DNA of 11,231 nucleotides. Source: Methanolobus sp. UBA118 (lineage in GTDB: Archaea > Halobacteriota > Methanosarcinia > Methanosarcinales > Methanosarcinaceae). This document shows positions 1 to 7,135 of this stretch, piece by piece. The notes under the pieces are model-generated. The model was not told the origin of the DNA and did no database searches. It worked only from the letters and a program-made list of their open reading frames with translations. Both the position numbers and the translations under genes were made by a program. Positions within the stretch are counted from its first letter, which is position 1. Every line of letters begins with the position of its first letter. The stretch is taken from assembly GCA_002508635.1 (NCBI GenBank), contig DACO01000073.1:1-11231 (forward strand), given 5' to 3'.

Positions 1-1127
1 TTTTTCTTAACGATGTTCCACATGCCTTTCATTAGCAGGGTTATCTGCCGGACATCAGAATTGTCATAGTCGCCTTCCTTATTACCGACACCTGCAATTA
101 CAACTATATTGTCATTATCGAATATGGGTACCCCAAGATGGCTGCTGATGCTCACATGGCCTTTGGGATAGCCTTTCTTCAGGGGATGGTCGGCTGAGAA
201 GTCATTTATTATGATGGCTTCTCGCTGACGTATCGGCTCACCCCATATTCCTGTGTCAGCTACCCTGTACTCTATGGGTCTGTTCTTGATCTCACACGTT
301 TGCATGGCATTTCTGGACCAGGAATGCATTGTTATAATTGATTCATCCTCACTGAGAAAACCAATATAACCGATCTTGCTCCGGGTAAGTTTCACAGCCT
401 CCTCCAGGGCAAAGAAAGTGATCTCACGGATATTTGAGTCGATCATATTATTAAGTTCCAGAAGAGCTTCCAGCCGGGACTCATCCAGAAAGAGGGCATT
501 CTCAGCTTCTTTTTTAGAGGTCACATCGTTGAAGATGAGCATCCCCTGGTCGCCATCGGTTTTAGTAAAATGGAACTCTATATCCTTTACAGAACCATCT
601 TTGCAGCTTACCTTCCACTCGGATCTGCATAACTTTTCGCCACGTATGACAGAACTGCAGGAATCCATCCATGATGAATAGACCTCCTTTCTGTATTCCT
701 CATCAGGATAGGCAAGCTCCCACCATTTTTCCATAGTGGGGATGTCCTCATGCGTGTATCCGAAGGTTTCAGTGAATTTTTTGTTGAAATATACAGGATC
801 ATCATTCTGATCAATAAGAGCAATGGAAAAAGGAAAGTTTTCGACAGCTTTTCTGAAACGTGTTTCGTTTTCCTGCAGGGTCAGGTTATGTTCATATATC
901 ATCTTTGAGCTAAGAACACCCAGAATGAGCATAATAAGCAGGAAAGAAGAGCGGACATAGATCTCATGGGTTGGCACATCCAATATCAACAGGTTGCTGA
1001 AATTGTCATTATAGAAGAAAAGATAATCAACAATTGAATCGAATAACCAGAACAGCAGGCCCATGAGCAGGAAAAGTGAAATGGTCTTTGAGAATATACT
1101 TTTCCTTCCGGATGTTTTTAGATCCAA
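1..1127 (-). CDS. Membrane PAS/GAF sensor protein, probably a histidine kinase (5' part only)
   Basis: Reading leftward from a TTG at 1127-1125 gives 375 uninterrupted codons that run off the window. The TTG is preceded by an AGGTG element five bases upstream; no ATG fits. Two hydrophobic segments (residues about 13-38 and 58-78) form a short hairpin anchor. A PAS domain follows (about 88-205, opening with ENETRFRKAVENFPF and closing with LIFNDVTSKKEAE). Then comes a GAF domain (about 218-372) of the kind common in methanogen sensor kinases, with EEAVKLTRSKIGYIGF and SSHLGVPIFDND. The family usually continues into a HisKA/HATPase or related kinase module, but that part lies outside the window, so kinase activity is inferred. 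The short loop between the helices argues for sensing in the cytoplasm or membrane rather than by a large external domain. It is divergent from the HTH regulator at 1363; a functional link is unproven. Confidence 0.88.
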   Translation of the reverse strand, partial: MDLKTSGRKSIFSKTISLFLLMGLLFWLFDSIVDYLFFYNDNFSNLLILDVPTHEIYVRSSFLLIMLILGVLSSKMIYEHNLTLQENETRFRKAVENFPFSIALIDQNDDPVYFNKKFTETFGYTHEDIPTMEKWWELAYPDEEYRKEVYSSWMDSCSSVIRGEKLCRSEWKVSCKDGSVKDIEFHFTKTDGDQGMLIFNDVTSKKEAENALFLDESRLEALLELNNMIDSNIREITFFALEEAVKLTRSKIGYIGFLSEDESIITMHSWSRNAMQTCEIKNRPIEYRVADTGIWGEPIRQREAIIINDFSADHPLKKGYPKGHVSISSHLGVPIFDNDNIVVIAGVGNKEGDYDNSDVRQITLLMKGMWNIVKK

Positions 1128-1296
1128 TATGACACCTTTTCCTGAAAATATTTGATAACTTTTTAAGACAGAGTGTGCATGTGAGAAAATATGATAGTGA
1201 TTTTATGCTTTTTTGTATATACACTATTACTTTTAGGCAATGTATAAATAAATTTTTGCATGGAGAATATTTCAGAATATAAGTAAGAAAGTGTCA

Positions 1297-1311
1297 GGGT
1301 AAAATATACCC
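1297..1311. promoter_or_regulatory. Palindrome GGGTA-N5-TACCC, candidate operator
   Basis: A perfect five-base inverted repeat with a five-base AT spacer lies 18 bases before the TATA box of the HTH regulator gene. This position suits an operator for a dimeric Cro/CI-like repressor or activator. Autoregulation by the gene at 1363 is inference only, since the repeat is short enough to arise by chance. Confidence 0.3.
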
Positions 1312-1328
1312 GGTAAATGATAGATATA

Positions 1329-1336
1329 TTTATATA
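1329..1336 (+). promoter_or_regulatory. TATA box of the HTH regulator gene
   Basis: TTTATATA matches the archaeal TATA consensus. Transcription normally starts about 25 bases after the box centre, here near 1358. That would leave at most a few bases before the ATG at 1363, so the mRNA is probably leaderless or nearly so. This agrees with the lack of a ribosome-binding sequence in front of that ATG. Confidence 0.65.
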
Positions 1337-1362
1337 GACCTGCAAACAAAGGCTATTTCGTA

Positions 1363-2358
1363 ATGACGAAAGAAATTCTAATACATCAGATCATTGATGT
1401 ATTAAAACAGGCAGGATTCATCGTTTCAAAACGCTGTAACATAAGACCCAGAAGTTTTGACCTGGCGGCCAGGAATGCTGAAACACTTCTTTTCTGTAAG
1501 GTATTATACAATATTGACGGCCTCAATGAAGAAACCGCAAAGGAGATGAGGTGTCTTGCAAGATACCTTGGAGGCTCCGCACTGCTTGTCGGGGCAAAGA
1601 CACGGGATCAGCTGCTGGAAGACAGCGTTGTCTATATGCGCTATGATATACCTGCAGTCAGTTTACAGACCTTTTATGATTATTTTGTAGAGAACATCCC
1701 GCCTCTGGTATCCGCTTCACCCGGAGGCCTCTATGTATCCATTGACGGGGATGTGCTAAAAGAAGCACGTCAGAAGGTATCCATGTCACTGGGATCGCTG
1801 GCATCTGAACTGGGAGTCTCACGCAGGACTATCAGCAAATATGAAGACGGCCATATGGATGCTTCAATTGACATTGTTCTTCACCTGGAAGAAATACTTG
1901 ATGTTGCACTGGCACAATCCATTGATCTGCTGCAACGCTTTGATAAGCATGGAAGGATCGAGATCGCACCGGAAGAGATTGTTGAAAAACATATTATTGA
2001 AAAGCAGACACCTGATGACGGAATACTGAACATGCTACACATGCTCGGTTATCAGGTTATGTCTACCAGCCAGGCACCTTTTAAGGCCATCTCAAGAGAT
2101 ACATCCGATACATTGCTGACAGGAATCAGTAACTATAGCAGCGCAATGATAAAGCGTGCGGATCTTATGAGCAGTATATCCTGTGTGACGATGACAAAAT
2201 CGGTCTTTATCATCAACGGCAAGATCAAGACCCAGACTGTCGAAAACACCGTACTTATCGAAAAAAGGGAACTTGACCAGCTGGCCGGAACAGAAGAGCT
2301 TGCAGAGCTTATCGATGAAAGGACAAAGAAGCCCAGCGTAAAAGATATAAAAGTCTGA
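1363..2358 (+). CDS. Archaeal Cro/CI-type HTH transcriptional regulator
   Basis: This 331-residue protein belongs to the euryarchaeal family annotated as putative HTH-type transcriptional regulatory protein. Residues 131-180 form a classic Cro/CI helix-turn-helix (LKEARQKVSMSLGSLASELG, then VSRRTISKYEDG). The first 110 residues form a separate alpha/beta domain (GFIVS, FDLAAR with D33, LLFCKVLYN with K46, ending near IPAVSLQTF). Its spacing resembles a degenerate restriction-endonuclease-like fold, which is my inference. A C-terminal domain (about 217-306: MLHMLGYQVM, APFKAISRD, SVFIINGKIK) follows a similar pattern. The ATG was chosen because it sits just downstream of a strong TATA box. The gene precedes purN by 63 bases in the same direction, with a T-run between them, so it may be transcribed alone. 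Its targets are unknown; the folate genes are an obvious candidate by position only. Confidence 0.88.
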   Translation: MTKEILIHQIIDVLKQAGFIVSKRCNIRPRSFDLAARNAETLLFCKVLYNIDGLNEETAKEMRCLARYLGGSALLVGAKTRDQLLEDSVVYMRYDIPAVSLQTFYDYFVENIPPLVSASPGGLYVSIDGDVLKEARQKVSMSLGSLASELGVSRRTISKYEDGHMDASIDIVLHLEEILDVALAQSIDLLQRFDKHGRIEIAPEEIVEKHIIEKQTPDDGILNMLHMLGYQVMSTSQAPFKAISRDTSDTLLTGISNYSSAMIKRADLMSSISCVTMTKSVFIINGKIKTQTVENTVLIEKRELDQLAGTEELAELIDERTKKPSVKDIKV

Positions 2359-2360
2359 TC

Positions 2361-2366
2361 TTTTTT
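2361..2366 (+). terminator. T-run after the regulator gene
   Basis: Six consecutive T residues directly follow the stop codon region of the HTH gene. Archaeal RNA polymerase commonly stops at such tracts without a hairpin. It may only partly separate the regulator from purN, so readthrough is possible. Confidence 0.4.
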
Positions 2367-2421
2367 ACCTGAACAGTTATTTCCAAAACCCTAATATATG
2401 GAAATCCCTTTAGGAGTAGCA

Positions 2422-3030
2422 ATGACTACCAAGATAGCAGTGCTTGTTTCAGGAAGGGGCTCCAATCTGCAGTCTGTGATAGACAATATAGAAAGCGGTT
2501 ATATCCGGGACGCAGAAATTAAGGTCGTTATCAGCGACGTTGGAGATGCCTACGCTCTTGAACGAGCCCGCAAACACGGGATTCCTGCTGTTTTTACAAA
2601 CCCTCTGTCTTTTGAGGATAAGCTGGCCTTTGAGTTGGAAATTTTGAAGATCCTTAAGGAGTACAACATCGACCTGATACTTCTTGCAGGCTATATGCGC
2701 ATCGTGGGCAAGGAGATAATCAGTGCATATCCTAACAGGATCATAAATATCCATCCTGCACTGCTTCCGGCATTTAAAGGACTGCATGCACAGCAGCAGG
2801 CCTTCGAATACGGGGTGAAAGTATCAGGATGCACTGTGCATTTTGTTGACGAGGGTATGGATACCGGACCGATAATCATTCAGAAATGCGTACCTGTTCT
2901 TGAAGATGATACCTCTGACACCCTTGCGGCACGTATCCTTGAGCAGGAACACAAGATATTCCCCGAAGCCGTGAAGCTTTTTGCTGAGGGTAAGCTTAAA
3001 GTGGAAGGTAGGATTGTAGTACAAGCATAA
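2422..3030 (+). CDS. purN: Phosphoribosylglycinamide formyltransferase, PurN type
   Basis: PurN transfers the formyl group of 10-formyl-THF to glycinamide ribonucleotide (GAR) in the third step of purine synthesis. I place the start at the ATG at 2422, seven bases after an AGGAG element, which gives 202 residues, close to the E. coli enzyme (212). An in-frame ATG at 2398 would add eight residues but has no such site. The GAR phosphate loop is seen as SGRGSNLQ (residues 10-17). The catalytic triad of the family is intact: N109 and H111 in NIHPALLP, and D147 in DEGMDTGP. The folate-binding stretch LAGYMRIVG is also present. It heads a same-strand series with glyA and folD, which make and consume the same cofactor. 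Many archaea use the formate-dependent PurT instead; a PurN next to glyA and folD points to a genuine THF pool. Confidence 0.96.
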   Translation: MTTKIAVLVSGRGSNLQSVIDNIESGYIRDAEIKVVISDVGDAYALERARKHGIPAVFTNPLSFEDKLAFELEILKILKEYNIDLILLAGYMRIVGKEIISAYPNRIINIHPALLPAFKGLHAQQQAFEYGVKVSGCTVHFVDEGMDTGPIIIQKCVPVLEDDTSDTLAARILEQEHKIFPEAVKLFAEGKLKVEGRIVVQA

Positions 3031-3083
3031 TTTACATTCATATAACCAGGAATTTATTATTACGGATCTAACGGTTGATTAAA

Positions 3084-4319
3084 ATGTCTTATATCTCGGA
3101 AGTTGACCCAGAGATCGCCGAAGCCCTAAAGCTTGAGGCGAACCGTCAGGATTACAAACTGAACCTGATAGCATCAGAGAACTATGCAAGCCGGGCAGTA
3201 ATGGAAGCACAGGGCTCTGTGATGACGAATAAATACGCTGAAGGATATTCAGGAAAACGTTACTACGGCGGATGCGAATACGTCGATATTGCAGAGGACC
3301 TTGCCATCGAAAGAGCTAAAAATATCTTCGGTGCCGAGCATGTGAACGTCCAGCCACACTCAGGTTCCGGTGCCAATATGGCGTGCTATTTCTCAGTCCT
3401 CAAACCCGGAGATACCATCATGTCAATGGATCTCTCACATGGAGGACACCTTTCACACGGAAGTCCCGTAAACTTTGCAGGACAGCTCTATAATATAGTA
3501 CCATATGGCGTTGACAAGGAAACCGAAGCCCTTGATTATGATGCCCTGATGGAGACCGCAAAGGTGAACAAGCCACAGATGATAGTCTGTGGGGCTTCTG
3601 CATACTCAAGGACCATTGACTTCAAGGCATTCAGGGAAATAGCCGATGAAGTAGGAGCATACCTGCTTGCCGACATTGCACACATAGCAGGACTTGTTGC
3701 CGCAGGAGCACATCCAAGTCCGGTACCTTACGCTGATTTTGTCACAACCACGACCCACAAGACCCTCAGAGGCCCCAGGGGTGGAATGGTAATGTGCAAA
3801 GAGGAATATGCAAAGAATCTGAACAAGGCAGTATTCCCGGGAATCCAGGGAGGACCTCTTATGCACGTTATCGCAGCAAAGGCTGTTGCATTCAAGGAAG
3901 CCATGGGAGAGAAGTTCAAGGCAGACCAGCACCAGACCGTAAAGAATGCGGATGTTCTGGCAAAAGAGCTGCAGGACAAGGACTTCGATATAGTCTCAGG
4001 CGGAACGGATAACCATGTCATGCTCGTGAACCTGAACAAGTTCGACATTACCGGCAAGGATGCAGAAGCTGCAATGAGCAAGGCGGGCATCGTACTCAAC
4101 AAGAATACCATTCCTTTTGAGACAAGAAGTCCGTTCATCACAAGCGGTATCAGGATCGGTACACCTGCGGCAACCACCAGAGGAATGAAAGAAGAGCAGA
4201 TGAAGGAGATTGCAGGATACATCAGTGATGTCATCAATAATCTCGACAAAGATACTGTCCTTCACAGCATAAACTCCGACGTGGAGCAACTCTGCAGCGG
4301 ATTCCCCATATATAAATAA
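3084..4319 (+). CDS. glyA: Serine hydroxymethyltransferase
   Basis: GlyA is a PLP enzyme converting serine and THF to glycine and 5,10-methylene-THF. It is the entry point of C1 units into this module. The ATG at 3084 gives 411 residues (E. coli has 417). A TTG nine bases upstream in frame is less likely, because a GGTTGAT element then overlaps the start. Seen directly: LNLIASENYAS near the N-terminus, YAEGYSGKRYYGG (substrate and dimer contacts), PHSGSGANMA, LADIAHIAGL (the Asp/His pair at the PLP ring), and the Schiff-base lysine in TTTTHKTLRGPRGG (K226 in the 411-residue numbering). FPGIQGGP and SGIRIGTPA (carboxylate-binding Arg) also match. The sequence looks like the bacterial THF-using type. 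In Methanosarcina barkeri the cognate enzyme was reported to be THF-specific rather than sarcinapterin-specific; I infer the same here. Confidence 0.97.
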   Translation: MSYISEVDPEIAEALKLEANRQDYKLNLIASENYASRAVMEAQGSVMTNKYAEGYSGKRYYGGCEYVDIAEDLAIERAKNIFGAEHVNVQPHSGSGANMACYFSVLKPGDTIMSMDLSHGGHLSHGSPVNFAGQLYNIVPYGVDKETEALDYDALMETAKVNKPQMIVCGASAYSRTIDFKAFREIADEVGAYLLADIAHIAGLVAAGAHPSPVPYADFVTTTTHKTLRGPRGGMVMCKEEYAKNLNKAVFPGIQGGPLMHVIAAKAVAFKEAMGEKFKADQHQTVKNADVLAKELQDKDFDIVSGGTDNHVMLVNLNKFDITGKDAEAAMSKAGIVLNKNTIPFETRSPFITSGIRIGTPAATTRGMKEEQMKEIAGYISDVINNLDKDTVLHSINSDVEQLCSGFPIYK

Positions 4320-4362
4320 GTGAAAGGCAATCCTGTATAGGGAATATAACAGGGGTTTGCAT

Positions 4363-5229
4363 ATGGCAGAAGAGAACTACGATTCCAGGAAGATAGACGG
4401 CAGAAGCCTTGCAAGGAAGATAGAGGAGCAAGTCGAAAAGGGAGTTGACCAGCTTCAGTCGGAAGAGAGTATAGTACCCGGACTTGCAACAATACTTGTA
4501 GGTGCCGACCCGGCATCAAAGATGTACGTACGTCTGAAACATAAGGCATGTGAGAGGGTTGGCATACATGCAGAGGACCACGAGATGCCTGAGTATACCA
4601 CTCAGGAGCAGCTCATGCAGCGAATCTGGGAGCTCAATGACAGGGAGGACATACACGGAATCCTTCTCCAGCTACCTCTCCCTGAATGTCTGGATGATAA
4701 AGCTGCCATGCTTGCAATCGATCCTGCCAAGGATGCCGACGGCTTCCATCCCTACAACATGGGAAAACTCCTGATAGGAGAAGAAGGACTCGTACCCTGC
4801 ACACCTAAAGGTGTGATCAGGGCTCTGGAAGAGTATAACGTGGAGATACAGGGAAAACATGCAGTTGTTGTGGGACACAGCAATGTCGTTGGAAAACCAA
4901 TGGCTGCAATGCTGGTCAACAGGAATGCAACTGTTTCCGTGTGTCATGTGTACACCGATGACCTGAAGAAGTATACCTTAGATGCTGATATTCTTGTTGT
5001 GGGTACAGGCGTCAAGCACCTCATAAAAGCAGATATGGTGAAAGAAGGTGCGGTTATTTTTGATGTTGGGATCACCGAGGAGAACGGCAAGGTCTACGGA
5101 GATGTTGATTACGATAATGTGGTCAAAAAGGCTTCTCTCATAACCCCGGTCCCCGGAGGAGTCGGGCCAATGACTATTGCAATCCTCATGGAACACGTGC
5201 TCATGGCAGCAAGGAACAGTATCCTGTAA
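4363..5229 (+). CDS. folD: Methylene-THF dehydrogenase / methenyl-THF cyclohydrolase
   Basis: This bifunctional enzyme oxidises 5,10-methylene-THF to methenyl-THF and hydrolyses that to 10-formyl-THF, linking GlyA output to PurN. The ATG at 4363 lies seven bases after AGGGG and yields 288 residues, typical of FolD. A TTG at 4357 is possible but sits against the Shine-Dalgarno. Conserved features: YVRLKHKAC with Y55 and the catalytic K59, GILLQLPLP with Q103, KDADGFHP with D126, the nucleotide-binding VVVGHSNVVGKPM (169-180), and the C-terminal TPVPGGVGPMT. The residue after the glycine in the nucleotide loop is histidine (H172), where many NADP-dependent homologues have arginine, so cofactor preference cannot be read off safely. 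The gene follows glyA by 43 bases. A T-rich tract after the stop may end part of the transcript. Confidence 0.97.
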   Translation: MAEENYDSRKIDGRSLARKIEEQVEKGVDQLQSEESIVPGLATILVGADPASKMYVRLKHKACERVGIHAEDHEMPEYTTQEQLMQRIWELNDREDIHGILLQLPLPECLDDKAAMLAIDPAKDADGFHPYNMGKLLIGEEGLVPCTPKGVIRALEEYNVEIQGKHAVVVGHSNVVGKPMAAMLVNRNATVSVCHVYTDDLKKYTLDADILVVGTGVKHLIKADMVKEGAVIFDVGITEENGKVYGDVDYDNVVKKASLITPVPGGVGPMTIAILMEHVLMAARNSIL

Positions 5230-5240
5230 TTTTATTTTTT
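5230..5240 (+). terminator. T-rich tract after folD
   Basis: Ten of these eleven bases are T, beginning at the folD stop codon. This is a plausible archaeal intrinsic terminator. The next gene starts only 44 bases further on with its own AGGTTGA element, so the two are probably still coordinated, with reduced readthrough or a separate promoter. Confidence 0.4.
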
Positions 5241-5284
5241 ATTGACTTTATCCATATTACAGAATAATCTCATCAGGTTGAATA

Positions 5285-6520
5285 ATGGTTGTTGACATTG
5301 ACATATGCGGCTTGAAGCTTGGGGATGAACATCCTGTCAGGTTGATGGGAGTCATTAACCTCAGTAAGGAATCCTTTTACAAGGGTTCCGTGGTCAGTAC
5401 TGATTCTCTTCTTGATATTGCCCATAAAATGGTAGATGACGGGGCAAGTATACTGGATATAGGAGCACGTTCCACATGGCCTCTTGCAAAACCGGTTATC
5501 GGAAAAGAAGAGGAACTGAAGCGTATGATCCCTGCACTGGATATCCTGAAGGACAACGTGGATGCACTCATATCCGTGGATACGGTATACTCAGAAGTTG
5601 CTGAAGAATCACTCAAACACGGTGCCGATATTGTCAATGACGTATCGGGCTTTACTAGTGATCCCCACATGATCGATGTTGTTGCGGATTATGACTGTCC
5701 TGCAGTGGTGATGGCATCAGAGCAAGTTCCCGGTGACCCTATCGGCATGGATGCTATCATGGATTCACTGGCATCCATAATTGAAAGGGCGGATGCCAGA
5801 GGGATAGATACGGACAAGCTCATACTGGACCCTGCCATAGGCAAGTGGATTCCGGAAAAGGACCCCATATATGATTTTGAGACCATTGACCAGTTCGAAA
5901 GCCTGAAGGTCTTTGAAAAACCACTCCTTGCTGCCATCTCACGAAAATCCTGTATCGATGCGGTGCTGCATAAACCCGCAAGTGAGAGGTTGTACGGAAG
6001 TCTTGCCGCAACGGCAATAGTCGTTCATAAGGGAGCACACATCATCAGGACACACGACATTCCCGAAACAAGAGATGTGGTTGAGGTTGCAAGGGCGATG
6101 AGGAAGAAAAAATCCTCTGTAAGGTCAGGGGATTTCGAGGTATCCCTGACGGACATAATCCACCCTGATGACGCCGAATACCTTATGAGGAGCATCGGTG
6201 TCACCGGTACAGGTGCAAAGGTCATGAAGAACAAGACCGTGAGCAAGGTCATGCGCGTAAATAATATCACCACCACCGAGGCCCTGATAATCAAGCAGGA
6301 AATACTGGCCAGAGGAGGAGATGCAGCCCTTGAACGCAATGCAGTATCCCATGAAACCGAAAGGACCGATATTCTGATAATAGGTACGCTCCTGCAATTC
6401 GAGAAATTGATACCAAAACTCTCATACCAGGCACGCAATCTTCCGCTTATTGCAGAGATGATCGCAGAAGCCCTTGAGAATGATATGGACGTAGAGCATC
6501 GTTACCGGAGAGAACTATGA
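5285..6520 (+). CDS. Dihydropteroate synthase-like protein with C-terminal accessory domain
   Basis: The protein has 411 residues, well above the roughly 280 of E. coli FolP. Residues about 8-275 form the pterin-binding TIM barrel. Key positions survive: N25 (MGVINLS), D99 (ISVDT), N118 (DIVNDVSGF), D182 (LDPAIGK), K221 (ISRKS), and R255/H257 (IIRTHDIPET). The loops have changed: SKESF replaces TPDSF, and ARSTWP replaces ESTRPG, as in archaeal DHPS-related proteins. Residues about 284-396 form a second domain (IGVTGTG, IIKQEILARGGDAA, TDILIIGTLLQFEKL). I recall this domain from clostridial and acetogen DHPS, where it sits at the N-terminus. DHPS joins hydroxymethyl-dihydropterin diphosphate to p-aminobenzoate; methanogen homologues may instead use the ribofuranosyl-aminobenzene precursor of methanopterin. 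Placement between folD and metV favours folate, by inference. Its stop overlaps the next start as ATGA, implying translational coupling. Confidence 0.85.
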   Translation: MVVDIDICGLKLGDEHPVRLMGVINLSKESFYKGSVVSTDSLLDIAHKMVDDGASILDIGARSTWPLAKPVIGKEEELKRMIPALDILKDNVDALISVDTVYSEVAEESLKHGADIVNDVSGFTSDPHMIDVVADYDCPAVVMASEQVPGDPIGMDAIMDSLASIIERADARGIDTDKLILDPAIGKWIPEKDPIYDFETIDQFESLKVFEKPLLAAISRKSCIDAVLHKPASERLYGSLAATAIVVHKGAHIIRTHDIPETRDVVEVARAMRKKKSSVRSGDFEVSLTDIIHPDDAEYLMRSIGVTGTGAKVMKNKTVSKVMRVNNITTTEALIIKQEILARGGDAALERNAVSHETERTDILIIGTLLQFEKLIPKLSYQARNLPLIAEMIAEALENDMDVEHRYRREL

Positions 6521-7128
6521 TAATCTCATCCGCAAAGCCCTTTGAAGAGGTCCTTGAACTGTTAAAGGATGAAGATGATATATTCATCATCGGATGCAGT
6601 GCATGTGCCGCAAAGCTGCATGTCGGAGGGGAGCCTGAAGTCCTCAATATGTGCCAGCGTCTTGAAGAAGCGGGAAAACATGTGGTGGGATGGTGCATAC
6701 CCAGTGCCGCATGCAGTGTTGCTTCCTTTGATTCTCTTGTGGAAAAGAACCCTGCCATAAAAGATGCAAAAGCCGTCCTTGTCATGGCATGCGGAAGTGG
6801 AGTGTCCATTGTATCTCAGATCGTGGAGCTGGCTGTTTATCCGTCCAATAACACGGAATCCCTCGGAGGGCGCTCACAGGGAGAAATAATCCCTGAACTC
6901 TGTGCCATGTGCGGAGATTGCAAGGTATACTATTTCGGTGGCATCTGCCCTAAAGGCCAGTGTCCAAAGCAATTACTTAACGGCCCCTGCGGAGGTTCCA
7001 TCGAAGGAAAATGCGAGGTTGACCCTGAGAAGGACTGTGTATGGGAACTGATCTACAGCAGGCTTGAAAAGATAGGCAGACTTGATTTGCTGGAAAAGGT
7101 GTGGACCTGCGAAGAGGTCACCGGGTAA
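6517..7128 (+). CDS. metV: Methylene-THF reductase C-terminal-domain protein, MetV type
   Basis: This 203-residue protein has fifteen cysteines and matches the family that acetogens encode next to metF. In Moorella and Acetobacterium, MetV is the iron-sulfur and zinc partner of the flavoprotein MetF in methylene-THF reduction. Seen here: an N-terminal GCSACAAKLHVGG (C27, C30), further cysteines C46, C60, C66 and C92, then the diagnostic tail CAMCGDC (129-135), GGICPKGQCPKQLLNGPCGG (141-160), GKCEV and DCVWELIY. Overlap with the upstream gene by four bases (ATGA) ties its translation to that gene. No metF follows: the next gene is convergent and unrelated, only seven bases away. The protein may pair with a MetF encoded elsewhere, or serve another flavoprotein. 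The family assignment is firm; the role in this organism is inferred. Confidence 0.88.
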   Translation: MIISSAKPFEEVLELLKDEDDIFIIGCSACAAKLHVGGEPEVLNMCQRLEEAGKHVVGWCIPSAACSVASFDSLVEKNPAIKDAKAVLVMACGSGVSIVSQIVELAVYPSNNTESLGGRSQGEIIPELCAMCGDCKVYYFGGICPKGQCPKQLLNGPCGGSIEGKCEVDPEKDCVWELIYSRLEKIGRLDLLEKVWTCEEVTG

Positions 7129-7135
7129 TATATTT

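Larger units (their letters stand above)
1128..1362. promoter_or_regulatory. Divergent AT-rich intergenic region
   Basis: This 235-base region separates the leftward sensor gene from the rightward HTH regulator and must hold the promoters of both. For the rightward gene a clear TATA box and a small palindrome are listed separately. For the leftward gene, candidate TATA-like sequences on the minus strand are the complement of GTATAAATAAA (about 1241-1251) and GTATATAC (about 1215-1222). Either would give a leader of tens of bases; I cannot choose between them. No coding frame here looks real. Confidence 0.6.

Noticed and set aside
2398..2421. An upstream ATG for purN giving eight extra residues
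   Set aside because: It lacks a ribosome-binding site, whereas the ATG at 2422 has AGGAG at the right distance and gives the usual family N-terminus.
3728..4249. A 173-codon open frame on the minus strand inside glyA
   Set aside because: It lies entirely antisense to a full-length, motif-complete GlyA. It has no promoter or ribosome-binding site of its own, and its composition is explained by the codon use of glyA.
6025..6438. A 137-codon minus-strand frame inside the DHPS-like gene
   Set aside because: It is a shadow of the sense gene, which has clear domain structure through this region. The hydrophobic, serine-rich translation is typical of antisense frames.
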